A stretch of 64,000 nt of DNA from Paenibacillus xylanexedens (GTDB lineage Bacteria; Bacillota; Bacilli; Paenibacillales; Paenibacillaceae). Numbering within the stretch: the first letter of the stretch is position 1; every line of letters starts with the position of its first letter. Made by a program: the position numbers and the translations under genes. Where the stretch lies: assembly GCF_001908275.1 (NCBI RefSeq), contig NZ_CP018620.1:1488001-1552000 (forward strand), written 5' to 3'. Below the pieces are notes generated by a model that saw only the letters and a list, made by a program, of their open reading frames with translations, was not told the DNA's origin and did not search any database. Shown here piece after piece: positions 25,990 through 34,151 of the stretch.

Positions 25990-26232
25990 GTTAGTTATGT
26001 TTGACGATTCAGGTTGTCGCCATGGTTTAATTGTAAACTTCTATTTCTACGAAAAACATGCGATATGTCACAAGATTTGCATTTTTAGCATTTAAAATTT
26101 GATCATTCATCATGCTGAAAATTCATCCTTCAGATGTCGCTTTTTCTCCGCCTCTGGCAGGAGGTCGAGTCAATGGCTGCTCTATATAATGAGTTCATAC
26201 TATGAATTGGAATATAATGGAGGAGAAGAAGG

Positions 26233-27564
26233 ATGACAAGTGATTTAACGTTTGAAGGACAACGACCACTGAAGAATAACCGATCTTTTGTAACATTGAT
26301 GGTGGCACAGGCCATTTCCAATCTGGGTGATTGGCTGCATCTGCTCGCAATTCTGACCCTCGTGGGTATCCGCTGGAATGCAACGCCTTGGGAGATTACA
26401 TTTGTCACACTTTCCGCAGCACTACCCATTCTGTTGACAGGGCCATTCGCAGGCACGCTTGCAGATCGCCTGAACCGTAAATGGCTGATGATTGTAGCCG
26501 ATGGTGCACGGATCATCATCGTGGGTGCGTTAATTTTTGCTGACCAGATCTGGCACGTCTACATACTGCTTGTCCTCAAATCCCTGTTTGATGTAATCTT
26601 CTCTCCGGCCAAAAACGGAAAGCTGAAGGAAATTGTACCTCGCGAACACCTTGCCCAAGCTGTATCCATCAGCTCGGTGATCGAACAGATGTCCAAAATT
26701 ATTGGTCCGGCGCTTGGCGGACTTTTGGTAGCCGCTTTTGGAATTACCTGGTGTTTTGTTCTCGATTCAGCGTCTTTTCTGATCTCTGGCATCATTTTAT
26801 TGTGGATTCCTGGGACTCGGGTGATCCAAACCGCAATTCATAACGTAACAGAAGTAGAGGAAGAGACAGCTGGGGGTGTTCGCAACCGCCCAAAAGGCTC
26901 TTTTTGGAAAGAAACACTGGAGGGTATCCGCATGCTTGCATCTCTCCCTCATGTAGGAACGTCTCTGATTTTGCTTGCTTCAGCCATACTTTTTCTGCAA
27001 TTTGCCGATTCACAGACTGTGGTGTTATTCAGACAACTTCCCGGAATTTCAAGTGATCTGCTGGGATGGTGCGTGGCAGCAAGTGGCGCAGGTACATTAA
27101 TTGCAGCGATGAGTGTACGGAAGTGGAAGCATGCAGGGCATGTTTTGAAAATGGGTCTGGGTACCATACTCATGGGTCTGGTTATCGGCGGAGCCGGAGT
27201 TATTGTTGGGATTTGGCCGCACGCCGGATTAGGTGCCAATCTGTTGTTAGTATCCCTCTTTGCCCTGGCAGGTGTCGGAATTGGGTTTGCGATTGTACCC
27301 TTTCAGATCCTGTTGCAGGAACAGACACCTGAGGCGATGACAGGCAGGGTATTTGGAACGGTAGGCAGCGTGATGACAGCCAGTAATATTATGGGCCCGG
27401 TGGTAGGCGGATTTATGGTCACCTCGTTTGGTGTAGTGCCGGCTTTTGTCTGTTCAGGCATTTTGCTGACCCTGCTTGGGTTGATTTATTTGATGAAACG
27501 TAGCGGGGAAAAAGCCGATCTGAATGGCTCCATTGAAGCCAAGACCATGATTGCAGGCGACTGA
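26233..27564 (+). CDS. MFS transporter (NreB/MFS_3 type)
   Basis: A 443-residue, 12-helix transporter of the group containing macrolide and enterobactin exporters. It begins with the family-typical NRSFVTLMVAQAISNLGDWLHLLAI (in parts), then the loop GTLADRLNRKWLMIVADGARI with motif A, and the central AKNGKLKEIVPREHLAQAVSISSVIEQ. GGAGGAGAAGAAGG lies immediately before the ATG. The 347-bp gap to the divergent marR holds that regulator's likely operators, so it is the probable target. Confidence 0.87.
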   Translation: MTSDLTFEGQRPLKNNRSFVTLMVAQAISNLGDWLHLLAILTLVGIRWNATPWEITFVTLSAALPILLTGPFAGTLADRLNRKWLMIVADGARIIIVGALIFADQIWHVYILLVLKSLFDVIFSPAKNGKLKEIVPREHLAQAVSISSVIEQMSKIIGPALGGLLVAAFGITWCFVLDSASFLISGIILLWIPGTRVIQTAIHNVTEVEEETAGGVRNRPKGSFWKETLEGIRMLASLPHVGTSLILLASAILFLQFADSQTVVLFRQLPGISSDLLGWCVAASGAGTLIAAMSVRKWKHAGHVLKMGLGTILMGLVIGGAGVIVGIWPHAGLGANLLLVSLFALAGVGIGFAIVPFQILLQEQTPEAMTGRVFGTVGSVMTASNIMGPVVGGFMVTSFGVVPAFVCSGILLTLLGLIYLMKRSGEKADLNGSIEAKTMIAGD

Positions 27565-27771
27565 AAACAGGCCGGATTTGCTCAGGTTAGAACAGTTAAA
27601 ATGAAGGTTTGAATTTACTTCGAATTTTAAGTTTATGATTAAAAAGCGTTTGAGTAAACGCCTTCATGTTTAATGAGGAACAGGCAGAAATCCCTGTATT
27701 CTAATTATTCCTAGGGGAAAACTCATATGCCTTGTCCCACCAACGCATTAGCGGAAAGGGGGTGAAGCAAC

Positions 27772-29121
27772 TTGAATGTAAAGTTACCAAAATCGATTGT
27801 GCGTCTTGGAAGCATACCACTGGCAATACTTGCCGGGACTTTGATGCTGGGGTTTGGATCGTCACATGTATACGCAGACGAGGCTCAGGTATCTTCTGAA
27901 AAACCTTCCAGCGGATTGTCGCTCAGTTTGTTTTCACGTGATTCGGATGGCGGGTTGAACCTGACTCCGTCAGTATCGGTATCCACACGACTGCTGGATG
28001 TTGAAGTTCCGTCGATCAAAGCGAATGAATCGACAGGTAAGCTGAGTGTATCTAAGCTGAAAGTAGATACACCGCTTGGATCGGCCGGAACATCAGAGAT
28101 TGGGATTGATGCGAAGAAGGGAACCGTCGAACTGCCATCTGTACAGGCGGATACACCGGTGATCAAAGCCGATGTATCAAGCAGTCAGGTGAACCTCAAC
28201 GAAGGTACAGCTTCCTTGCCTGGCGTTACCGCAGAGGTACCCGAGGTGGTCAAGGCAGAGACGTCTGCTGTGAAAACAGACCTTCGGCAGGGCAAGGTTG
28301 AATTACCTTCCGTTAAGGTGGATGTGCCTGAGGTTACTTCCGTCAATATCTCTTCATCCCGTGTGGATCTGAGTAAGGGAAATGTCCAGCTTCCTTCTGT
28401 GAGAGCAGAGGTTCCAGTTGTAGACGTATCCGCTGAACTCAATCCTGATCAGGAAAAGGTGGAGATTCCCAGTGTGAAGCCGGAACCGCCTGTAGTCACT
28501 CCGGAAAAGCCGACGCTCGTCAAAACACCGAATGTTGAAACTTCCAATACGAGTGCGCTCGCAAATCCTGCCTCATCTCAGAACAACGAGGAAGGACAAG
28601 ACGCAGTACAGGTTACGAGCAAAGTGATTGAAGTCGCCTCGGAACCAGAAGTACGTCCAGAACAACCTGTTGTCCCGCAGGCATTGCCTGTGGAAGAAAC
28701 CGATCTGACGTCGGATTCCGATGTTAGTGCAGGTTTGCCCGATAACGAGTTATTCCTCGTAGATCAGACAACTGCTAAACCAGCTGTCACTGAACAAGTG
28801 CAGAGTAACCTGGAAGCCAATCTGAAACCAGATGATGCTGATGCAGCATCTCCATTGCAACCTCGCACAGAACGACCAACCAGTTGGTCTGTTGCAGCAA
28901 CTTCTCCCGGAGCAGCTAATGCTTCCGCCGGGACAAGCTCCGGTTCGTCCGGTGTAACTGGAGGTGGAGCAACGGCTCCAGCCGCTGCACTTCCGGGAGC
29001 AACAACAGGTCTGGTTACACCAGATTACGATTTTGCCTTCCGAATGGAACGGCTCGATGGGTTCAGTCAATGGTCACAGGCACCGCCTGGGCGGCCGCCG
29101 CAATATACCTCTTTCTCATAG
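27772..29121 (+). CDS. Secreted repeat protein of unknown function
   Basis: A 449-residue secreted protein. It has a signal peptide at about 1-36 (positively charged start, hydrophobic core, VYADEAQ). Residues about 85-230 hold 4-5 degenerate units of 28-29 residues built on KGxVELPSVxxDVPEV, then a Pro/Glu/Val-rich region and a Gly/Ala/Ser-rich tail. No LPXTG, S-layer or membrane anchor is visible. The start is TTG 27772 with AAAGGGGGTGA ideally spaced. It is 49 bp before a second secreted repeat protein and shares its terminator, so the two are probably one operon. A structural or envelope role is inference. Confidence 0.7.
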   Translation: MNVKLPKSIVRLGSIPLAILAGTLMLGFGSSHVYADEAQVSSEKPSSGLSLSLFSRDSDGGLNLTPSVSVSTRLLDVEVPSIKANESTGKLSVSKLKVDTPLGSAGTSEIGIDAKKGTVELPSVQADTPVIKADVSSSQVNLNEGTASLPGVTAEVPEVVKAETSAVKTDLRQGKVELPSVKVDVPEVTSVNISSSRVDLSKGNVQLPSVRAEVPVVDVSAELNPDQEKVEIPSVKPEPPVVTPEKPTLVKTPNVETSNTSALANPASSQNNEEGQDAVQVTSKVIEVASEPEVRPEQPVVPQALPVEETDLTSDSDVSAGLPDNELFLVDQTTAKPAVTEQVQSNLEANLKPDDADAASPLQPRTERPTSWSVAATSPGAANASAGTSSGSSGVTGGGATAPAAALPGATTGLVTPDYDFAFRMERLDGFSQWSQAPPGRPPQYTSFS

Positions 29122-29170
29122 GCAACAATGGCGTTAATTCAACCAAAATTGAGAAGGAGTGTATATCATC

Positions 29171-30472
29171 ATGAAAAAAGTGAATCGTTGGGTAAAATTG
29201 TCGGTATTGTCGGGTACGTTGGTGGCTGGATTGCTGGGAGCTTCGCAGGCAACTTACGCAGATAGCTATAGCAATAACAGCAGCAGTAATCTGGATCTAA
29301 ATGCAGGTTTGCGCCTGGAGCTAGGATCTCTTCTGTCAGGACACCGTGACACAGGTTACGGAGGCCATGGTAGCTACGGAGGTTCATCCAGTGCAACTGG
29401 AGCATTGAATCTGGATCTTGGCCTTAACGCCGGCTTATCTTCCGAGAGTATGAACCGTTACAATGATCGTTCTTCCGACCACACAGTTGAGCATAGCAGT
29501 TCTGGCAAGCTGGGTCTTGGCCTGAATGCCAATGTGTCGGGAGAAGGTACAACGATGAGCGACTATTCACGAGGCGGCGATGATCGGAACGTAAACAGCA
29601 GCTACGTGAACGAAAGCCGCGGAGCACTGGATCTGGGTCTGAACGCGAAAGTGGAGGGAGAGAGTGCAACATGGACTCAATCCGAACGCAACAATAGCGT
29701 GAATGACCGTGATCGGAACGTAAACAGCAGCTACGCGAGCGAAAGCCGTGGAGCCTTGGATCTGGGTCTGAACGCGAAAGCAGGAGGAGAGAGTGCGACA
29801 TGGACTCAATCTGAACGCAACAATAGCGTGAATGACCGTGAGCGTAACGTAAACAGTAGCACTGCGAGCGAAAGCCGTGGAGCGCTGGATCTGGGTCTGA
29901 ACGCAAAAGCAGAAGGAGAGAGTGCGACAGTAGCTCAAACTGAACGCAACAACAGCGTGAAAGACACCGAGCGTACCGTGAGCAGTAACTATGCAAACGA
30001 AAGCGGCGGAGCACTGGATCTGGGTCTGAACGCGAAAGCGGAAGGTGAGAGTGCAACGATGGCTCAATCTGAACGCAACAACAGCGTGAATGACCGTGAG
30101 CGTACCGTGAGCAGTAACTATGCAAACGAAAGCGGCGGAGCACTGGATCTGGGTCTGAACGCGAAAGCGGAAGGTGAGAGTGCAACGATGGCTCAATCCG
30201 AACGCAACAACAGTGTGAAAGACCGTGAGCGTAACGTGAACAGCAGTTATGCAAGCGAAAGCCGCGGAGCCCTGGATCTGGGGCTGAACGCCAAAGCAGA
30301 AGGAGAGAGTGCGACATGGACTCAATCCGAACGCAATAACAGCGTGAATGACGGTGAACGTAGCGACAACAGCAGCTACGCGAGTGAAAGCCGCGGAGCC
30401 CTGGATCTGGGTCTGAACGTGGATGCAGATGCAGAGAGTGAAACTACTTCCGTGGTGGAGACAAATCGGTAA
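29171..30472 (+). CDS. Secreted protein with seven 43-residue repeats
   Basis: A 433-residue protein with a signal peptide (about 1-31, ending ATYADSY). It then has two diverged units and seven tandem units of 43 residues (129 bp), starting near GGAGC at 29621, 29750, 29879, 30008, 30137, 30266 and 30395. Each has a core GALDLGLNAKAEGESAT and a polar Asn/Ser/Arg linker with ERNNSVNDRER. The last unit is truncated. No cysteine, anchor or known domain is seen. ATG 29171 has AAGGAG 11 bases upstream. The regular hydrophobic/polar alternation would fit a fibre or beta-solenoid, but that is speculative. Confidence 0.75.
   Translation: MKKVNRWVKLSVLSGTLVAGLLGASQATYADSYSNNSSSNLDLNAGLRLELGSLLSGHRDTGYGGHGSYGGSSSATGALNLDLGLNAGLSSESMNRYNDRSSDHTVEHSSSGKLGLGLNANVSGEGTTMSDYSRGGDDRNVNSSYVNESRGALDLGLNAKVEGESATWTQSERNNSVNDRDRNVNSSYASESRGALDLGLNAKAGGESATWTQSERNNSVNDRERNVNSSTASESRGALDLGLNAKAEGESATVAQTERNNSVKDTERTVSSNYANESGGALDLGLNAKAEGESATMAQSERNNSVNDRERTVSSNYANESGGALDLGLNAKAEGESATMAQSERNNSVKDRERNVNSSYASESRGALDLGLNAKAEGESATWTQSERNNSVNDGERSDNSSYASESRGALDLGLNVDADAESETTSVVETNR
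29585..30440 (+). repeat. 129-bp tandem repeat array (coding)
   Basis: Seven in-frame copies with a strict 129-bp period inside the secreted protein gene. The copies starting at 30008 and 30137 are identical over about their first 60 bases, suggesting recent duplication or gene conversion. Confidence 0.85.
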
Positions 30473-30495
30473 TATGAGATTTTCACTGTAATATG

Positions 30496-30531
30496 AAGAA
30501 GCAGGGGCTCCGGAACCCCTGCTTCTTTTTT
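30496..30531 (+). terminator. Strong rho-independent terminator
   Basis: AGAAGCAGGGG / CCCCTGCTTCT then TTTTT, closing the secreted-protein operon. Confidence 0.9.
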
Positions 30532-30583
30532 GCATTTCAAAATTCGAAATAATATACAAATTGATAAAAGTTTCACTATAATT

Positions 30584-30607
30584 GTTATACCAATTAAATA
30601 GTATAAC
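30584..30607. promoter_or_regulatory. Inverted repeat before the toxin-antitoxin operon
   Basis: GTTATAC (30584-30590), 10 bases, GTATAAC (30601-30607), 16 bp before the antitoxin ATG and just after TATAAT at 30577-30582. It is a likely autoregulatory site of the AbrB-type antitoxin. Confidence 0.55.
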
Positions 30608-30622
30608 TAGAGGTAGTAATGA

Positions 30623-30886
30623 ATGAATAGGGTGAGTAAGATGGAACGAAAAGTAACGAAATTCGGTAATAGTCTTGGATTAAAAATGACAGATGCCTTC
30701 AAACAAATTGGTCTTGAGCAAGGCGATATGGTTCAAATCGAGGTAAATCAGTCTAATGGGGAGATTATTATTAAAAAGGCTACAAAAGTTAATTTGCCTA
30801 ACGGAATCAGTAGTGATTTTATGGATACATTGGCTGATGTGATGGGTGAATATGATCAAACCTTGAAAGGTCTCAAGGATAGATGA
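30623..30886 (+). CDS. AbrB/MazE-type antitoxin
   Basis: An 87-residue protein. Residues about 7-50 form a swapped-hairpin AbrB/MazE DNA-binding domain (KVTKFGNSLGLKMTDAF, then GLEQGDMVQIEV and GEIIIKKA). The C-terminal part (about 55-87) would bind and neutralise the toxin. GAGGTAG stands before ATG 30623, and ATG 30641 after GGGTGAG is an alternative start. Its stop overlaps the toxin start by 4 bp, as usual for type II toxin-antitoxin modules. Confidence 0.85.
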   Translation: MNRVSKMERKVTKFGNSLGLKMTDAFKQIGLEQGDMVQIEVNQSNGEIIIKKATKVNLPNGISSDFMDTLADVMGEYDQTLKGLKDR

Positions 30887-31224
30887 GCATGACCTGGTAT
30901 TTGAGTATTCAAGAGGTTATTGCGATCAACGTCGCTATGATTAAGTGTTACAGTCCTGGAGAGCAGATTGGAGTTAAAGATTCTGGTCTGCTTGAATCTG
31001 CTGCGATCTTTCAATCTTTGGGTCAAAACCATCCTTTTCATAATGCTAATAAAAGAACGGCTTTTACTGCATTGGTAGTCTTTCTGCGTTATAACAATGT
31101 GTATCTTAAAATGGATCAAACGTTTGCTGAGGACTTTACTGTTGATATGGTGAACCACAAGTTCACATTTGAACAACTAGTCTCAATTATTCGTACATAC
31201 TGTGTTACTGAAAATGAAATATAA
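30883..31224 (+). CDS. Doc (death-on-curing) family toxin
   Basis: A 113-residue Fic-fold protein with the Doc motif HPFHNANKRTA at about 50-60 (catalytic His50; HxFx(D/N)ANKR pattern). Doc phosphorylates EF-Tu and stops translation. The segment between VKDSGLLESA and the motif is about 20-25 residues shorter than in typical Doc proteins, which carry a P...YP...KAA region there, so activity is uncertain. The start ATG 30883 overlaps the antitoxin stop; ATG 30889 is an alternative. Confidence 0.85.
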   Translation: MSMTWYLSIQEVIAINVAMIKCYSPGEQIGVKDSGLLESAAIFQSLGQNHPFHNANKRTAFTALVVFLRYNNVYLKMDQTFAEDFTVDMVNHKFTFEQLVSIIRTYCVTENEI

Positions 31225-31322
31225 TAGTAAGCAATAAGTCATTCATTACTATGATTTATTGCTTTATTTTTTTAAGAAAAGAACAACGTTCAAATAATCA
31301 AACACGCAGCCCGAAATATATA

Positions 31323-31472
31323 TTTACACGATAACGTAGAGGACAGAAAGAACCTGAAGAAGCGAAGCGTTCGCCTTTATCCCCCGATTTTAACATTTGT
31401 GATATTGATTCAAAAAATCGGGGGATAACAGTGATCGGAAGGTTGTTCTGTCATCGGAGTGGCAAGTGTAAA
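31323..31472. repeat. 150-bp structured repeat, full copy 2
   Basis: TTTACAC / GTGTAAA ends with TA on both sides, ACAGAAAGAACCT against AGGTTGTTCTGT, the GCGAA-GCG-TTCGC hairpin, and a perfect 15-bp central stem TTATCCCCCGATTTT / AAAATCGGGGGATAA. It ends 42 bp before the ABC transporter start, so it may contribute to that gene's leader. Confidence 0.85.
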
Positions 31473-31514
31473 TAGTCTTTAGTTCAAGCCCGAATCAGAA
31501 CAGGAGTGTTCGAT

Positions 31515-32246
31515 ATGAAGATAGAGCATGAAGGTACAGCCATACAGGAGTCCATATTGGACGTACATATTACAGAGGCAGGATACGAGCCAGGACAATC
31601 GACCATACGCAATATTCGAATGAATGTGGGGCGAGGAGAGCTGGTAGGTATTATCGGACCCAATGGTGCGGGCAAAAGTACCACAATCAAAACGCTTCTT
31701 GGTCTGCTGGAACATGCGAACTATGAAGTGACGATTGGGGGAGATGGTCGTTATGCCTATATCCCGGAGCAACCGGTTTTTTATGAATATATGACGCTAT
31801 GGGAACATCTTGATCTGGCGGCAGCGGCGTATGAAATGGAGGAAGAAGCTTTTGTTGCCAGAGCGGAGGAACTGTTGATTCGTTTCGGTATGGACCACGT
31901 TCGGAATGATCTTCCAGCCAGTTTCTCAAAAGGCATGCGGCAGAAAATGATGCTGATGATCGGATTTCTGTCTTCACCGGATATCTATATTGTGGACGAG
32001 CCGTTCATCGGACTGGACCCTCGTGCAACCAAGGATTTTCTAAAATTACTTGATGATGAACGTCGCCGCGGCGCGGGTGTGCTTATGTCTACGCATGTAC
32101 TGGATACCGCTGAACGAATCTGCGACCGGTTTATTCTGATTGCTTCGGGCAGATCTGCTGCCGAGGGAACATTGGATGAGATCCGTGAAGCAGCAGGATT
32201 GCCGGGAGCCTCTTTGTTTGATTGTTTCGATGTACTGACGTCTTAG
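31515..32246 (+). CDS. ABC transporter ATP-binding protein (EcsA/YthP-like)
   Basis: A 243-residue ATPase. Walker A is GPNGAGKST (about 46-54), a Q-loop equivalent lies at YIPEQPVFYE, the signature is SFSKGMRQK (a variant of LSGGQ seen in EcsA-type proteins), Walker B is IYIVDEPFIGLDP and the switch His is in MSTHVLDTAE. ATG 31515 is chosen, with CAGGAG 8 bases upstream; the GTG at 31506 lies within that ribosome site. It forms an operon with the permease 19 bp downstream. In B. subtilis Ecs affects secretion and regulated intramembrane proteolysis, so a similar role is possible. Confidence 0.87.
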   Translation: MKIEHEGTAIQESILDVHITEAGYEPGQSTIRNIRMNVGRGELVGIIGPNGAGKSTTIKTLLGLLEHANYEVTIGGDGRYAYIPEQPVFYEYMTLWEHLDLAAAAYEMEEEAFVARAEELLIRFGMDHVRNDLPASFSKGMRQKMMLMIGFLSSPDIYIVDEPFIGLDPRATKDFLKLLDDERRRGAGVLMSTHVLDTAERICDRFILIASGRSAAEGTLDEIREAAGLPGASLFDCFDVLTS

Positions 32247-32265
32247 ATAGAGAGGGTGAGAGAGA

Positions 32266-33513
32266 ATGGAAACTTCCCAGCGTTATACCCCACTTCGTTT
32301 ATACAGACGAAGACGCAAAGAGCATTTCAAGGAACAGATGAAAAATCTCAGACTCGTCGTGGATTGGACAGTGTGGGTATACCTGCTTGTTCCGGGTCTG
32401 CTCTATCTGATTGGATGGTACACGAGTCTGTGGACCAAATCACTGCCTGCATGGGCGACAGGATTACCGCTCCCCGTACTGACTGGGCTGATTGACGTCG
32501 TTATGCTTACCGGTGGTGTGTTGATATTTGTGGAGGAAGCGGATGTATTGTTTTTGAAATCAAGGCCGTTGTGGATGCGCACGTTAATGAGGCAAGGGCT
32601 CTACCGGTCCTGTCTGCAACATCTGGGCAAAATGATCCTGATTACAGCGCTGACCGCACCCCTGTGGTCCCGTGTCTATGAGATGTCGAATCTCCAGATT
32701 GCACTTATGGCTGTCTGGTTTGGTGCGGTAGCTTCATTCCAAGCCATAACACTACATATGACGAAGGTTCGACATACTGGATGGCGACGCTGGATTCAGA
32801 TGATCCCTCTCGTCATTGGCATAGGTTACATGACCATTCATACGACATCATGGATGCATGGACAGACGTGGGAAATCAGTTTTGGAATCGTAATTATCAT
32901 GCTTCTTCTAATTACAGTTGGACAGATGAGGCTATTGATGAAGGGAACGTTTGAAGGGGATGTGCGGGAGGATCTGCGGAGCAGGTTGCAGCTTACAGCT
33001 CTAATGTTAAGCCGGGCGGTGATCAAGCCGAAAGCCCCACGAACACGGTCCATCATCTTCCGTAAACCGCGTAAACTGTTACGTAATCGTTCCATCGCGA
33101 ATCGGACAGCGGAGATTGCATTCAAGGCATTTTTCCGGAACTCGGCCACGATGAAATTGTATCTGCAGCTTGGCGGACTATCCATCGCAGCAGTTGCATT
33201 ACCACCTTTTCCGGTCAATGTCATTGTGTGTGCGTTATTAATCATCATGTTGACGGTGATGTTTTATCGTTCCTGGGATGTTTTTGCCACGTCCGACTAT
33301 GTTCAGCTTATAACGTATGACACGGAGGCACTGCATCTTGCAGGTTCAATGATGGTTCGGATGTTGTTCATCCCGATTGGCATTCTTATGGGTTTCACGC
33401 TAGGATTGGCCTGGCTCGGCTGGATCGTCGGTATTCTCACAGCTGCAGGTGCGGTGGCTTTTGGACTCTGCGTCTTATCTATTGCCGGATGGGTCCGGCT
33501 GACCAAGGCCTAA
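32266..33513 (+). CDS. ABC transporter permease (EcsB family)
   Basis: A 415-residue membrane protein with an N-terminal basic segment (LYRRRRKEHFKEQMKN), as in EcsB, and about 8-10 hydrophobic helices in two groups separated by a long cytoplasmic loop (about 235-285, rich in Arg/Lys). It is the partner of the preceding ATPase. GAGAGGGTGAGAGAG precedes the ATG. The substrate is unknown for the family. Confidence 0.83.
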   Translation: METSQRYTPLRLYRRRRKEHFKEQMKNLRLVVDWTVWVYLLVPGLLYLIGWYTSLWTKSLPAWATGLPLPVLTGLIDVVMLTGGVLIFVEEADVLFLKSRPLWMRTLMRQGLYRSCLQHLGKMILITALTAPLWSRVYEMSNLQIALMAVWFGAVASFQAITLHMTKVRHTGWRRWIQMIPLVIGIGYMTIHTTSWMHGQTWEISFGIVIIMLLLITVGQMRLLMKGTFEGDVREDLRSRLQLTALMLSRAVIKPKAPRTRSIIFRKPRKLLRNRSIANRTAEIAFKAFFRNSATMKLYLQLGGLSIAAVALPPFPVNVIVCALLIIMLTVMFYRSWDVFATSDYVQLITYDTEALHLAGSMMVRMLFIPIGILMGFTLGLAWLGWIVGILTAAGAVAFGLCVLSIAGWVRLTKA

Positions 33514-33625
33514 AGGAATTCCTTTCTAAATCAGAGCATATCGTGCGCTAGTTCTGCCCATGCTATAGAAGAAGTATCTCATCTATGGACGATGAGAGAT
33601 TAGCTGTAGCAAGGAGGAAGAGACG

Positions 33626-34009
33626 ATGATGGATAATAGCGAACTACAGGTGCACTTTTCAGACGATTCAGCGTTGAATGCCGCCAGGGCAACCTTGGAA
33701 GAATTGGGATATAAGCCGTATCAATCCGGCCCGCTGGAATTGTACATCCCTACAGATCGCCAAGATCCTCAGTCTGCCGTAGAGATTGTACAATCTCATG
33801 GAGGTAGTGCCGTATTTGCCTCGCAAACGGAAGAACTGGATCAGTTTCAGAATATATCGATTCCGGCTCATCTCGTGAATGAAGACTGGAATGAGGGTTA
33901 TGCGAGCCAAAACCAGGGAAGCCAGACGGAGCAAGGCAGATATAACTATAGCGATGACCCGACATACGATGATTCGGCTGATGGATTCTCAGGCAGTGTG
34001 AAAGCATAG
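33626..34009 (+). CDS. Conserved hypothetical protein
   Basis: A 127-residue acidic soluble protein. Residues about 5-65 (LQVHFSDDSALNAARATLEELGYKPY, in part) look like a small alpha/beta domain such as those of general-stress YflT-like or ACT-like folds. The C-terminal half is polar and low-complexity (Gln, Asp, Ser, Tyr). GGAGGAAGAGACG precedes the paired ATGs. No function can be given. Confidence 0.6.
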   Translation: MMDNSELQVHFSDDSALNAARATLEELGYKPYQSGPLELYIPTDRQDPQSAVEIVQSHGGSAVFASQTEELDQFQNISIPAHLVNEDWNEGYASQNQGSQTEQGRYNYSDDPTYDDSADGFSGSVKA

Positions 34010-34063
34010 AAGCATCACAAGCTAAGAGCAGTTCGAGCCAATTTTTCTAAAATGGAACAATAC

Positions 34064-34108
34064 CCAAAAACCCCGATCGTCCACAGATGTGGATATCGGG
34101 GTTTTTGG
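34064..34108. terminator. Bidirectional terminator
   Basis: CCAAAAACCCCGAT (34064-34077) / ATCGGGGTTTTTGG (34095-34108), between convergent genes. Confidence 0.9.
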
Positions 34109-34151
34109 CATCTGAGCTAATTCATCATGCGCTTAAAGTGTGTAATACCTA

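Noticed and set aside
29585..30440. CRISPR array
   Set aside because: The repeat period is 129 bp, the units are coding and similar throughout, and there are no unique spacers.
29424..30559. Long open frames on the minus strand (about 300 and 330 codons) over the repeat array
   Set aside because: They are mirror frames created by the 129-bp period and have no ribosome site; the plus-strand gene has a signal peptide and regular repeats.
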